Shown: positions 42,288 to 51,390 of the stretch, in pieces
Layout of the letters: each line of letters starts with the position of its first letter
How positions within the stretch are numbered: position 1 is the first letter of the stretch
Position numbers and translations under genes: made by a program
Notes under the pieces: generated by a model
Told to the model about the DNA's origin: nothing
The model's database searches: none
The model's input: only the letters and a program-made list of their open reading frames with translations
Source: Bacteroidales bacterium
GTDB taxonomy: Bacteria > Bacteroidota > Bacteroidia > Bacteroidales > Muribaculaceae
Direction of reading: 5' to 3'
DNA length: 64,000 nucleotides
NCBI GenBank assembly: GCA_019416285.1
Contig: DXXM01000001.1
Location: 62,001-126,000 of the forward strand

Positions 42288-42648
42288 AAACCAGATAGAC
42301 TGCCAGGATCAGCAGGCAGAAAGCAAGGAAATGGTTCCAGTGCAGCGCCTCCCCTTTGAAAAATATGATGGTGAACACCGTGAATACCATCAGCGAGATA
42401 ACCTCCTGCATCACCTTGAGCTGAAGCAGCGAGAACTGGCCGCCGTTGCCGGTGAAACCGTAGCGGTTTGCCGGTACCATGAAGCAGTATTCAAACAGCG
42501 CTATGACCCACGATAGGATTATGACGGTGTAGAGAGGAGTGTTGGAGGTGATGACCTTCATTTCCGACAGTTTGAGCTGTCCGTACCAGGCGAAGGTCAT
42601 GAAGATATTGGAGATGACGAGCAGCCCTACTGTTGACCAACCGTTCAT
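42274..42648 (-). CDS. DUF486 (DMT-like) small membrane protein
   Basis: A 124-residue integral membrane protein of the DUF486 family, related to small drug/metabolite transporters. Four membrane segments are visible (about residues 5-20, 40-58, 83-100 and 106-121), with the conserved FMTFAWYGQLK near residues 17-27, WVIALFEYCFMVPANRYG and QLKVMQEVISLMVFTVF. Transport activity has not been shown for the family to my knowledge. It is convergent with and overlaps the orphan gene by 14 bp, and follows the 5'-nucleotidase gene with its own short upstream region. Confidence 0.9.
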   Translation of the reverse strand: MNGWSTVGLLVISNIFMTFAWYGQLKLSEMKVITSNTPLYTVIILSWVIALFEYCFMVPANRYGFTGNGGQFSLLQLKVMQEVISLMVFTVFTIIFFKGEALHWNHFLAFCLLILAVYLVFMDS

Positions 42649-42675
42649 GTATCTGTCTGTTTTTGAAATAAGTGT

Positions 42676-44214
42676 TTAGAAACTTCTCATTCTCTGTGTC
42701 TTGTCGGGGCTGGCAAGGAGGCTGTCGAGTTTGCCGTCGGAAATGAATTTGATCAGAATCTGATAGAGTACTTCCGGGCTGCGCGCAATCATGGTGCCGC
42801 GTTTCAGCGGCTCCATATAGTCGTTGCCGGCTGCGAGATAGTCGATGGTGGCCAGGCGGTAGGTCTTGGCCGGATTGATGGGCTTTCCGTCGATTGTGGC
42901 GCTGTTGATTTCCTTGGTCTGCGGGTCATAGACCACACTGACATTGCCGCTCACTCCGTTGCCGTCCTGCGAGGCCATAATTCCGAGATTCTCCAGCAGG
43001 TCGCTGCCCTTGATGTCCATTACCACGATGGAATTGTCGAAAGGAGCTATGTCGATTATCTCGCCCTGCGTGATTGTGCCGGCCGAAAGACTATTGCGGA
43101 TGCCACCCTTGTTCATTATGGCGAGGTCCACCGGTTTGCCGCACAGCTCGGCGCCGCGCACTCTCACGAAGTCGCTCAGCAGATTGAGCATTTCGGGCGA
43201 TTTGCGCTCGAACTCATAGGGAGAAGTGCCGATTTCCTTGGCTCGCATCTCGTCGACCTGCTTGCGGTAGGGGGCGATGATATTCTCGATGTTCGGGTCC
43301 ACTCGGCTGTCAAGACGTTTGTCGACGGGGATGAGGCGCGCATTGACATCGCCGGTGTTGAGATTGATGTCGATTTCGCCGAGGTTCACACCGCTTGAGC
43401 CGGTCTGCACTACCACAATAGTATCGCCCTCGCTGTTGGGAACACGCCATTTCGGGACACCCGCACGCTTGTCGGCGGGGTCGATGACGGTGTGGGAGTG
43501 GCCGCCGATTATGATGTCGATATCCTTTGAAGCCTTGGCGATGTCCAGGTCGCTGTAGCCAGGCTCGTTTTCATATCCCACATGAGTCACGGCGATCACC
43601 ATATCCGCTCCGTTCTCCTTGAGGATGGCGGCTTTCTCGTTGGCGGCCTTCACGCCGTCGATATATTTAATGCCCTTGTAATTCTCTTTGCTGACTATGC
43701 CTGCCGGGTCGAGATTGATGCCGATGAAACCTATGGCCTTGTCGCCGACTTTCCTTATCATGGCGGGGACGAAGAGAGAATCCAGCGGGGTTCCGGAGAA
43801 ATCGTAGTTCGAGCTCAGCCTCACGGCATTGAGCTGCTTCCATTCTTTCGCAAGCTGGTCGAGACCCTTGTCAAACTCATGGTTTCCGAGAATCTGTATG
43901 TCGTAGCCCAGGGCGTTCATGAGTTTGCGCTCCACTTCTCCTCCGAAGAGAGTGTAGTAGAGCGACCCTTGCACGGCGTCGCCTGCGTCGATGAGCATGA
44001 CGTTGCGGTTGGTACCGCGTACACTGTCGATGAGCACCTTGCGGCGTGCCACACCGCCAAGGTCATGGCGGTCAGGCTCAATGGCCGAATGAGTATCGTT
44101 GGTGTGGAGTATTACCAGATGGTCGTCGCCGGTTTTCGCGGTGTTGCCGCATGAGCTTGTCAGTCCGAGAGCGGCGGCTACGGCGCCGATTATGAAAAGT
44201 CTGTTTAATTTCAT
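42676..44214 (-). CDS. Secreted 5'-nucleotidase / UDP-sugar hydrolase lipoprotein
   Basis: A 512-residue extracytoplasmic metallophosphatase that releases phosphate from nucleotides. The signal peptide ends in a lipobox-like SSC (about residues 20-22). The N-terminal metallophosphoesterase domain shows ILHTNDTHSAIEP, the metal ligands in DAGDAVQGS and ILGNHEFDKGLD, and GGHSHTVID (about 236-244); the C-terminal 5'-nucleotidase domain from about residue 325 has MNKGGIRNSL, FDNSIVVMDIKG and YLAAGNDYM. Some Bacteroidales split the two domains into separate genes; here both are in one chain. It is preceded by a -7 element at 44240-44247. Confidence 0.93.
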   Translation of the reverse strand: MKLNRLFIIGAVAAALGLTSSCGNTAKTGDDHLVILHTNDTHSAIEPDRHDLGGVARRKVLIDSVRGTNRNVMLIDAGDAVQGSLYYTLFGGEVERKLMNALGYDIQILGNHEFDKGLDQLAKEWKQLNAVRLSSNYDFSGTPLDSLFVPAMIRKVGDKAIGFIGINLDPAGIVSKENYKGIKYIDGVKAANEKAAILKENGADMVIAVTHVGYENEPGYSDLDIAKASKDIDIIIGGHSHTVIDPADKRAGVPKWRVPNSEGDTIVVVQTGSSGVNLGEIDINLNTGDVNARLIPVDKRLDSRVDPNIENIIAPYRKQVDEMRAKEIGTSPYEFERKSPEMLNLLSDFVRVRGAELCGKPVDLAIMNKGGIRNSLSAGTITQGEIIDIAPFDNSIVVMDIKGSDLLENLGIMASQDGNGVSGNVSVVYDPQTKEINSATIDGKPINPAKTYRLATIDYLAAGNDYMEPLKRGTMIARSPEVLYQILIKFISDGKLDSLLASPDKTQRMRSF

Positions 44215-44239
44215 AGCGAAAGGAAAAATTTAGAGACTA

Positions 44240-44247
44240 CAAAATTA
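44240..44247 (-). promoter_or_regulatory. -7 element of 5'-nucleotidase gene
   Basis: Reads TAATTTTG on the minus strand, about 26 bp before the ATG. No clear -33 partner. Confidence 0.4.
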
Positions 44248-44294
44248 ATAATTAATCTCCGAAAAAGGCTCATTTCCTTCCGACTTATCGGCTG

Positions 44295-46187
44295 TCACTT
44301 ATTCTGCTTCACGAATCTGACCACATAGCCTCCGCCGTCGCGCATAGTCGCCGTAAGAGCGTCGGTCCTGCGGCAATAGAGTTTGTCGCTCTTGATTGAC
44401 GCGCCGTCGCCCGGGCGGTCTTTGTAGGCGGTGCCGACATACCATCCCTCGTCGAGAAACGAAAGCGGAAACTGGAGCGCCTTTTCACCCCTGCCGTTGA
44501 GCACGGCGAGATACCAGATGTCACCCTTGCGGCGGGCGAAGGCCGCGAGTTCTCCGATTTTGCTGTCGGGCAGGACTATCGTTTCGTCCCACTCGGCGGG
44601 CATTTCCCTGATGAGGTCGGCTGCGGTGTTGTCAATCATGGACTGTGGATGCGCTCCGAAGAAGATGACGGAAGAGTTGAAAATCAGTGCGGTGGCAACC
44701 TGATGGCACCAGGATGTATCCAGTCGGCGCTCGCCGAACACCACCGGGGTATAGTCGCCGTGGCCAGCTATGAAGCGCGTGAAGGGGAGGGTTACATTGT
44801 GTGTGGCCCATTCGAACTGGTTTTTGCCGTATTCGAGTCCTCTGATACCCTCGCAGCTCATTTCATTCGGCCATGTCCGCACCTCGCCGGTGGGCTTGTT
44901 GCCGCCGTGGATGTTGAGCATCAGCTTATGCTCCGCCGCTTCCCGCAGACAGGCCTGATAGAGATCTATGAACTCTTTCGATTCGTGGGTGAAGGAGTCA
45001 AGTTTCACTCCCACTATGCCCACTCTCTGACACATGTCGAAAAACTCCTTACGTTTCACGGGGTCACGCATATCGCGGGCATGACGCCATATCCATACTC
45101 CCACACCAAGCCCGGCGGAGTAGTCCACCAGTTCCTTGATCTGTTCTTCCGGCCAGCGGTACCAGTAGGCATCGACTGTGTTGTATTCGAACCCGAGTTC
45201 GGAGGCAAGTCTCGAAAATTCTTTCATACCCTCGGGAGTGCGTTCTCCTCCGTCGAGCCAGCACCATACTGAACGGCCCGGTTTCAGCCAGTCGGTATTC
45301 ACGCCGTCGGGGAAGAGGCGCTTGTCGGGAGCCGGGGCAAGGTTGTTTATCAGATCGGAGTTTACCAGTCCGTTGAGGTCGTCGGCTATAATCACGCTTC
45401 GCCAGGGAGTGGTGACCGGGCCTTCAACAATGCCGGGTTCCGACAGACGCATCCCTTCCTCAAGGCTGAAATCATGTGCGAATGAGTAGCCAGTCGGCTG
45501 GGCATGCCCCAGGCGGGTCACGAGTCCGCGTTTGCCGTCGGCCTGGAGCGACATTCCGGCGTAGTTCATGAGCCCTGATTCGGAGATGCTCATGTAGCCC
45601 GTGCCGTCAGGGAGTTCTATCGTGACCGGAGTGGCGGCCCATTCCCCCTTTTTCAGACGGGAGATTTCATTTTTCTGATGGATTCCTTCGTAATGGGCAT
45701 ACATATCGTGATACCATACATTGCTTCCGGCCGGAATCACGAATGTGGTCTCTTCGTCCGGAGCGTGCTTCTCCTTGGCTCCGGCGGGGAAAAGAATACG
45801 GAAGGCGACGCCGTCATCGTATGCGCGGGCTTCGACGGTGAATTTCTTGCCGAGACTGTTTTTCATGTCGAGAGTCATGCCGTTGGCCCGGTTGACAGCC
45901 TTGGAGTGGATTCCGCGGGTCGGATATGTCTCGTCGACTGAATATGTCCGCAAATCCGACGCCACGCAGGAGCTGGTGAGCGCTTTGCCGTCAATCGTAA
46001 ACACGATAGGCGATTTTTCGATTACGGTCACTCCGGATTTGGTCACTTCAAAACTCGGCGAGCCCCCGTCGTCGGTCAGTTCAAAGACTATCCTGCCGTC
46101 GGGACTTCTGAGTGTGGCGTTCATGGCTTCGGCTTCTGTGGCGACTGCCGACAGCAGGCAGGCCAGCGATATTACAAATGATCTCAT
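44295..46187 (-). CDS. GH97 glycoside hydrolase, retaining type
   Basis: A 630-residue secreted alpha-glycosidase of family 97. The ATG at 46187 starts a signal peptide (cleavage near EAEA, about residue 20); an open 42-codon extension upstream has no signal. The N-terminal beta-supersandwich (about 25-265) precedes the barrel, with KPGRSVWCWLDGG, FEYNTVDAYWYRW, VGVWIWRHARD, VGVKLDSFTHES and the NEMSCEGIRGLEYG region. GH97 splits into inverting glucosidases (SusB) and retaining enzymes; the Asp in VKLDSF sits where the retaining alpha-galactosidase nucleophile is known, and the length of about 630 fits that group. Alpha-galactosidase is therefore the better guess, not proven. It stands alone, so it is not clearly tied to a PUL. 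Confidence 0.9.
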   Translation of the reverse strand: MRSFVISLACLLSAVATEAEAMNATLRSPDGRIVFELTDDGGSPSFEVTKSGVTVIEKSPIVFTIDGKALTSSCVASDLRTYSVDETYPTRGIHSKAVNRANGMTLDMKNSLGKKFTVEARAYDDGVAFRILFPAGAKEKHAPDEETTFVIPAGSNVWYHDMYAHYEGIHQKNEISRLKKGEWAATPVTIELPDGTGYMSISESGLMNYAGMSLQADGKRGLVTRLGHAQPTGYSFAHDFSLEEGMRLSEPGIVEGPVTTPWRSVIIADDLNGLVNSDLINNLAPAPDKRLFPDGVNTDWLKPGRSVWCWLDGGERTPEGMKEFSRLASELGFEYNTVDAYWYRWPEEQIKELVDYSAGLGVGVWIWRHARDMRDPVKRKEFFDMCQRVGIVGVKLDSFTHESKEFIDLYQACLREAAEHKLMLNIHGGNKPTGEVRTWPNEMSCEGIRGLEYGKNQFEWATHNVTLPFTRFIAGHGDYTPVVFGERRLDTSWCHQVATALIFNSSVIFFGAHPQSMIDNTAADLIREMPAEWDETIVLPDSKIGELAAFARRKGDIWYLAVLNGRGEKALQFPLSFLDEGWYVGTAYKDRPGDGASIKSDKLYCRRTDALTATMRDGGGYVVRFVKQNK

Positions 46188-46251
46188 GATATTTTTTTGT
46201 TTTTGATTCAAGAGTTCAGGCTTCCCTTCCTCTCGTTTTTCGATTTCAGTG

Positions 46252-46259
46252 CAAAAATA
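46252..46259 (-). promoter_or_regulatory. -7 element of GH97 gene
   Basis: Reads TATTTTTG on the minus strand, matching TAnnTTTG, about 65 bp before the ATG at 46187. No -33 partner at the standard distance. Confidence 0.4.
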
Positions 46260-46316
46260 GCCTTCTGCCCTGTCATCGTTTTTAAGGATTATCCCAAACC
46301 CTTCAAAAAACATATC

Positions 46317-46341
46317 ATCCGGGAGATTATAGCTCCCGGAT
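46317..46341 (-). terminator. Hairpin downstream of queE
   Basis: Perfect 9-bp arms ATCCGGGAG/CTCCCGGAT with a 7-nt loop; on the minus strand a T6 run follows after 7 nt. It lies about 115 bp past the queE stop and probably ends the CCA-queD-queE transcript before GH97. Confidence 0.65.
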
Positions 46342-46454
46342 GGCTTTTAGAGAGTGTTTGACTCTTGTTATTAAACACCCTTTTATTCATGAAATCTGTA
46401 ATCGGATGCCCTGTTTCGGCAACAGAGTATCGCGTAAGTCTGAGACCGGAATGT

Positions 46455-47036
46455 CTACCGGATGTCGATGAGTTTGTGGGTCTGGAGGGAGAGGCGCCAG
46501 TGGGGATGGCCAAGGATGTAGGCCACGGTGTCGGCGGTGTTAGAGCCACCTTCGTAGCGCGGCGAGCTGCACGGCTGGAGGAAATAGTGCATGGCAGGCA
46601 GTGAGTTGGCGAGCGATTCCACATCCTGACCCTCGTAGACCACCTTGAGCTCGTCAATATGGCGCAGCTTCACGGCGCTATCGCCGGTAGCGGTCCCTTT
46701 GGGGGAGCAGGTGACCCAGTCGATGCCCTCGGGGAGCTGACGGGTGCCGTTGGTCTCTATCTGAATGAAGAATCCTTCGTCGTGGAGCATGTCGACAAGC
46801 ATCTGGTCGAGCTGCAATGAGGGCTCCCCTCCGGTCACTACCACGTGGCGCGAGGGATATTCCCTGAGCCGGGCCACGATGTCGGCCGGGCTCATTTCGG
46901 TGAACTCCTCATGGCGCGTGTCGCAGAAGCCGCAGCGCAGATTGCAGCCACTGAAGCGGAGAAACACGGCCGCGGTGCCTGTGAAGTAGCCTTCGCCCTG
47001 GAGCGAATAGAAAATCTCGTTAATCCGGTAGCTCAT
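46455..47036 (-). CDS. queE: 7-carboxy-7-deazaguanine synthase
   Basis: A 193-residue radical SAM enzyme that forms the 7-deazaguanine ring from 6-carboxytetrahydropterin in preQ1/queuosine synthesis. The ATG at 47036 is chosen since YRINEIFYSLQGEGYFTG is the family N-terminus; 19 more codons are open upstream without family match. The iron-sulfur motif CNLRCGFCDT (CxxxCxxC) lies near residues 31-40, VVTGGEPSLQ near 65-74, and FIQIETNGT near 86-94. It is directly preceded by queD on the same strand, 40 bp away. Together with tgt at 2.8-4 kb this covers three steps of queuosine formation. Confidence 0.95.
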   Translation of the reverse strand: MSYRINEIFYSLQGEGYFTGTAAVFLRFSGCNLRCGFCDTRHEEFTEMSPADIVARLREYPSRHVVVTGGEPSLQLDQMLVDMLHDEGFFIQIETNGTRQLPEGIDWVTCSPKGTATGDSAVKLRHIDELKVVYEGQDVESLANSLPAMHYFLQPCSSPRYEGGSNTADTVAYILGHPHWRLSLQTHKLIDIR

Positions 47037-47076
47037 GGGTCGGTGTGGGTTTATGGGGTGGTTGGAAATGATTCGT

Positions 47077-47412
47077 TCAGTCGTCCACGACATAGCTTGC
47101 GGTGTTGCCTTCGCTCTCCTGGACGTCGACGCGGTAACACATCGGAATCTGCTCGCATATCCAGCGGGCTATGTTTTCGGCGGTGGGATTGAAGGGGAGC
47201 AGCTCGTTGAAGTTGCCGTGGTCGAGATAGCCGACTATGCGTTCCTTGATGTGGCTGAAATCGACCACCATGCCGTCGGGGTTGAGCTCCCGGGCGCGGC
47301 AGTGGACGGTCACAATCCAGTTGTGGCCGTGGAGACGCGAGCATTTGCTCTCGTATGACAGTTGCAGGCGGTGGCAGCCTGCAAGTTCGAATCGTTTGGT
47401 GATGTAATACAT
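47077..47412 (-). CDS. queD: 6-carboxytetrahydropterin synthase
   Basis: A 111-residue QueD/PTPS-family enzyme that makes 6-carboxytetrahydropterin from dihydroneopterin triphosphate. Zinc-binding histidines lie in FELAGCHRLQL (about residue 14) and LHGHNW (His29 and His31), and the catalytic Cys region is ESKCSRLHGH. Further family marks are GMVVDFSHIK, LDHGNFNEL and NPTAENIARW. QueE is the next enzyme of the pathway and follows immediately. The gene begins 24 bp after the CCA-adding enzyme gene stops, so all three may be one transcript. Confidence 0.95.
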   Translation of the reverse strand: MYYITKRFELAGCHRLQLSYESKCSRLHGHNWIVTVHCRARELNPDGMVVDFSHIKERIVGYLDHGNFNELLPFNPTAENIARWICEQIPMCYRVDVQESEGNTASYVVDD

Positions 47413-47436
47413 AATATATGTATGTTGGTCGCTGAT

Positions 47437-48900
47437 TCAGTTTTCCTGATTGTTTTCCTTCGGTGCGCCGGGAGTGCCGACGGGGACAAGGCCGTGTTCG
47501 GCGGCAATCTTAATCATCAGCTCGCGGGCCTCCCCGTAGTCGTTGTGGATGAGGCCGTCGAGGATGGCGTTTTTGATGGTGGTCTTGATTATGCCGATAA
47601 CGGGGCTTCCGGTGATGCCGAAAGTCTCCATGATTTCGTTGCCGTCGACCGGCGGCTTGAAGTTGCGGATGTGGTCGCGCTCGTTGAGGTCTATCATCTT
47701 GCGGCGCACGAGGGCGAAATTGTCGAGAATCCGCCTCACTTTCTCCTGATTCTTGGAGGTGATGTCGGCCTCGCAGAGCGTCATGAGGTCCTCGAGGTCA
47801 TCGCCAGCGTCGTGGATGAGACGGCGCACGGCGGAGTCGGTCACTTCATCCTCCACGAGCGCTATCGGGCGCATGTGGAGCTCGACGAGCTTGGCCACAT
47901 ATTTCATCTTGGCGTCCTGCGGCAGACGCATGCGGCGGAATATCCTCGGCACCATCTTCGCGCCGATGAAATTATGGTTGTGGAAGGTCCATCCGAGTTT
48001 GTCGTCCCAGCGCTTGGTGACCGGTTTGGCTATGTCGTGCATGAGGGCGCCCCACCGGAGCCATACGTTGTCGGACTTCTCGGCCACGTTGTCGAGCACG
48101 GCGAGGGTGTGGTAGAAATTGTCCTTGTGTCCGCGCCCTTTCACCACCTCCACGCCTTTCATGGCGGCGAGTTCGGGGAATATCAGCGCGAGGAGGCCGG
48201 ATTTGAGCAGCAGGTCCCAGCCGATTGAGGGGCGGGGGGAGCGCATGATTTTCATGAGTTCGTCGACTATGCGCTCGTGGGAGATGATGCGGATGCGGGC
48301 GGCGTTGCGCTTTATGGCCTCGAAGGTCTCGGGGTAGATGGCGAAGTCGAGCTGCGTTGCGAAGCGGATGGCGCGCATCATGCGCAGGGGGTCGTCGCTG
48401 AAGGTTATGTCGGGGTCGAGCGGAGTGCGGAGAATCCGGCGCTCCATGTCGCCCAGCCCGTCGAAGAGGTCTATAAGCTCGCCGAAGCCGGTGCGGTTGA
48501 TCCGGATGGCGAGGGCGTTGACGGTGAAGTCGCGGCGCGAGAGGTCCTCCTCGAGAGTGCCGTTCTCCACGACGGGTTTACGCGAATTGCGGTCGTAAGA
48601 CTCACGGCGGGCGCCTACAAATTCGAGTTCGATGTCGCGGCGCTTCACCTGGGCTGTGCCGAAGTTGCGGAACACGTTGAGATGCGTTCCGCGGCCGAGT
48701 TTCTTGGCCACGATTTCGGCGAGCTCGATTCCGCTGCCCACGGTGACGAAGTCGATGTCCTTCGACGGACGTTCAAGGAAGAGGTCGCGCACGCAGCCCC
48801 CCACGGCGTAGCAGGGGCGGTCAATCGAATCGGCCGCGTCGCCGATGGTGTGGAAAAGAGGTATGTCGAGTTTTGTTACTATATTGTCAAATGACTGCAT
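47437..48900 (-). CDS. cca: CCA tRNA nucleotidyltransferase with HD domain
   Basis: A 487-residue class II tRNA nucleotidyltransferase that builds or repairs the 3' CCA end. The head domain has CYAVGGCVRDLFL (about 30-42), the metal-binding pair in KDIDFVTVG and LSRRDFTVNALAI; the neck has DPLRMMRAIRFATQLDF and ISHERIVDEL. An HD phosphohydrolase domain follows from about residue 245 (HTLAVLDNV, WGALMHDIAKP). A poly(A) polymerase is closely related, but a bacterial protein with this HD arrangement is usually CCA-adding. It precedes queD and queE in a tRNA-maturation group. Confidence 0.93.
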   Translation of the reverse strand: MQSFDNIVTKLDIPLFHTIGDAADSIDRPCYAVGGCVRDLFLERPSKDIDFVTVGSGIELAEIVAKKLGRGTHLNVFRNFGTAQVKRRDIELEFVGARRESYDRNSRKPVVENGTLEEDLSRRDFTVNALAIRINRTGFGELIDLFDGLGDMERRILRTPLDPDITFSDDPLRMMRAIRFATQLDFAIYPETFEAIKRNAARIRIISHERIVDELMKIMRSPRPSIGWDLLLKSGLLALIFPELAAMKGVEVVKGRGHKDNFYHTLAVLDNVAEKSDNVWLRWGALMHDIAKPVTKRWDDKLGWTFHNHNFIGAKMVPRIFRRMRLPQDAKMKYVAKLVELHMRPIALVEDEVTDSAVRRLIHDAGDDLEDLMTLCEADITSKNQEKVRRILDNFALVRRKMIDLNERDHIRNFKPPVDGNEIMETFGITGSPVIGIIKTTIKNAILDGLIHNDYGEARELMIKIAAEHGLVPVGTPGAPKENNQEN

Positions 48901-49027
48901 TTCGGGTTTTATTGTGGTAGAGAGCGGGTGTCGTGAGGCCCATTATCAGCGCTTCGGAGGTGGCCGTTTTGAAAAACGGCCCTATGACAAATCCCCGCTC
49001 AGGGATTATACGTCGAAAGCTCAGGGA

Positions 49028-50218
49028 TTATACGTCGAAATAGGAGATGTCCTCGGGGGCGGGGGTGAGACACTCGACGTGGTCGGAGTAGACGGCGTAG
49101 GTGTTCTCGATGCCGACAGCGCCGGTGCCGGGGATTACGAATTTCGGTTCGAGGGCTATCACATTGCCTTCGGCGAGGATGTCGCGGCTGCGGGGAGCGA
49201 TGACGGGAAGCTCGTTGATTTCGATACCGACTCCGTGGCCTATGAATCCGGCGTGCTGGCGGTGGCCCATGTAGTATGCCTCAAGGCTGTGTTCCCTGAC
49301 GATGGCTTCGGCGCGGGCATAGAGCTCCTTTGCGGGAGTGCCGGGGCGCATCATTGAGCAGAGCACGCGGTGAATCTCAATCGAACACCTCTGTGCCTTG
49401 AGAGCGAGCGGTGCGAGATGGCCGAGGGCGAATACGCGGGTCATGTCGGTCATGTAGCCGTCGTAGTTGCCGTTCATGTCGACCATCACCGTGTTGCCGG
49501 GCTTAATCTGAGAGCCGTTTGCGCCGACGGGGAGGGAGGGGTCGAGGCCTTCGCCGCCCATGGCGAAGTCATAGGGCGAGGGAGCGTCGGCGTTGTCGCC
49601 CACGAGCACATTGCCCATATAGAGCTCCATCGAGTCGCCGCTGATGCGGAACTGGCCGAGGCATCCTTCGAGGCGGCTCACGCGCTCAATCTCAACCTGG
49701 AGTTCCATGTCGGTCATGCCGGCCTTATAGAGATGCGGGATGCGGCTGTAGACGTGGACATGCTTGACACCAGAGCGGCGAATCATGTCGATTTCCAGAG
49801 GGGTCTTGACGGCGCGGGCGTTGCGCATGACGGTGGAGGCGTTTTTCAGCTCGCTTTCGGGGAATATCTTTTTCAGGCGGGTGGCGGCGGAGTAGGGGAG
49901 CACGTCGAGTTCGAGGCCTATAGCGGCGGGGACATTGAGGCCGATGGTCCCGGCGATGTCCTCGGGCTTGCGGATGTAGACCACACCGTCGCCTTCGAGT
50001 TCAACGGGTCGGCGGACGAAGAAAATCACCGGTCCTTCCATCGGTATGTAGACGAAGCCTGCATACACGCGTCCGGTGAGATAGTATTTGTTGGCGTTGT
50101 CGGAGATGAGGAGTGCCGGAATCCCAAACTCGGCCATCTGAGCCCTGACGCGGTCGAGGCGCAGCCCGAACTCATCATGGCTCAGAAGCATGAGTTTGTG
50201 TAAATCAATCGGTTGCAT
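49028..50218 (-). CDS. M24-family Xaa-Pro peptidase-like protein
   Basis: A 396-residue cytoplasmic protein of the pita-bread fold. Residues about 20-150 form the creatinase-like N-terminal domain; the C-terminal peptidase domain has the dimetal ligands in VMVDMNGNYDGYMTDMTRV (two Asp), IGHGVGIEINELP (His), ALEPKF (Glu) and GIENTYAV (Glu). All five ligands are present, so a metal-dependent peptidase of the Xaa-Pro aminopeptidase/prolidase type is likely. Substrate is unknown. It lies between the META lipoprotein and CCA genes with about 70-130 bp on each side. Confidence 0.9.
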   Translation of the reverse strand: MQPIDLHKLMLLSHDEFGLRLDRVRAQMAEFGIPALLISDNANKYYLTGRVYAGFVYIPMEGPVIFFVRRPVELEGDGVVYIRKPEDIAGTIGLNVPAAIGLELDVLPYSAATRLKKIFPESELKNASTVMRNARAVKTPLEIDMIRRSGVKHVHVYSRIPHLYKAGMTDMELQVEIERVSRLEGCLGQFRISGDSMELYMGNVLVGDNADAPSPYDFAMGGEGLDPSLPVGANGSQIKPGNTVMVDMNGNYDGYMTDMTRVFALGHLAPLALKAQRCSIEIHRVLCSMMRPGTPAKELYARAEAIVREHSLEAYYMGHRQHAGFIGHGVGIEINELPVIAPRSRDILAEGNVIALEPKFVIPGTGAVGIENTYAVYSDHVECLTPAPEDISYFDV

Positions 50219-50289
50219 GGGTATAAGACGTCTTTTCTGACTATCTGACTATTGAAAGCCTTTTTTGCTGTTTGTTCGGGTGTCGAGGG

Positions 50290-51174
50290 TTATTCCTCGC
50301 CGACCTGGTCGGGGGAGATGCGGATGAGGGTGAGAATCTGACGGCCGTCGGAATCCTTCATGATAGCCTGGTCCGCTGATGCACCTTCGACACAGGTATC
50401 GACCTGTTCGAGTGCGAGGAGGAAGGCCTGTTCAGTGGCGATGTCGGGGCAGGTCATGCGGGTTGTGGCGAGATCCTTGAACTCGATGCCGTCGCCCTTG
50501 TCAAGATTTACGACCACGGTGCCGTTGAGGATGTTGCAGCCGGCGTTGCCGTGAATCTTACATTCGTCCACGTCGATGACAACCTTGATTGCGGTCGAAG
50601 CGGGAACGGGGGTGCCCTGTATGGTTGTCACCTGCCATGCTCCGTTGAGGAAGGAGAGGTTGCGCTTGCGGAGAGTCATGAGTGCGGTGCCTTCCGCGGT
50701 GTTGAGCGAGATGGTGTTGTTGTCGATTATGCTGTAGGATGCCACGGAGTTGATTGCGCGGTTCATGGCGTCCTCATAGGGGGCGTCGTTGCATGCCTTG
50801 AGCGATGTGATGAAGGCGCCGTTGGGCTCGAGTTTGCTTCCGCGTACAATCCATGAGCCGTTGAGATAGTTGCAGCCGTTGAAGGCAATGACGAGGATTG
50901 CGGTCTTGGCGTCGGGGATTGACTCGAATGTTATCTGCGGGTGATTCTCTCCGTTGACCACCACGTCTTTGCCGCCGATGGATGTGACGGCCCAGCTTCC
51001 GAGCAGGGGGGCAATCTGCGATTCGTCGTAGGCCGATGTCCTGTTGCCCACTGGAGTGGTCTTTACTTCTGCGTTTTTATCGGTCACTGTAGTACCTGAT
51101 TTTTTGAGTGTGCCGCAACCGCTGACGAGTGTCATGACAGCGAGGGCAGATGCAAATAGTGAAACAAATTTCAT
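50290..51174 (-). CDS. Lipoprotein with two META (HslJ-like) domains
   Basis: A 294-residue lipoprotein (lipobox VSGC, about residues 17-20). Two META-type domains are present: about 55-170 (LLGSWAVTSIGGKDVVV, VIAFNGCNYLNGSW, LKACNDAP) and about 172-285 (FLNGAWQVTTIQGTPV, IHGNAGCNILNGTVVV, ATTRMTCPD). META/HslJ domains are linked to heat-shock and antibiotic-tolerance phenotypes in other bacteria, but a molecular role is not known. A full-consensus promoter lies at 51310-51340, implying a leader of about 130 nt. Confidence 0.9.
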   Translation of the reverse strand: MKFVSLFASALAVMTLVSGCGTLKKSGTTVTDKNAEVKTTPVGNRTSAYDESQIAPLLGSWAVTSIGGKDVVVNGENHPQITFESIPDAKTAILVIAFNGCNYLNGSWIVRGSKLEPNGAFITSLKACNDAPYEDAMNRAINSVASYSIIDNNTISLNTAEGTALMTLRKRNLSFLNGAWQVTTIQGTPVPASTAIKVVIDVDECKIHGNAGCNILNGTVVVNLDKGDGIEFKDLATTRMTCPDIATEQAFLLALEQVDTCVEGASADQAIMKDSDGRQILTLIRISPDQVGEE

Positions 51175-51309
51175 GATTACGATTGTTTTTAGAAGTCGCT
51201 TTTGTAGATGTAAACGATTGAGGAGGTGAGTTTGTGCGACAACATGTTTAAAGAAATTATAATTGACCCGCCCGTCGGCCTGAGCAGCAGCCCGAGGGTC
51301 GAGAGTTTA

Positions 51310-51340
51310 CAAAAGTAGTCAAAAATCCCGACATGGGCAA
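51310..51340 (-). promoter_or_regulatory. Bacteroidetes-type promoter of META lipoprotein gene
   Basis: On the minus strand TTG (51340-51338), 20-bp spacer and TACTTTTG (51317-51310) match the consensus. Confidence 0.65.
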
Positions 51341-51390
51341 CGGCGGCACGTAATCATGGCGTAGAGGAGGGCCTACGGGTGGCGCTAAGA

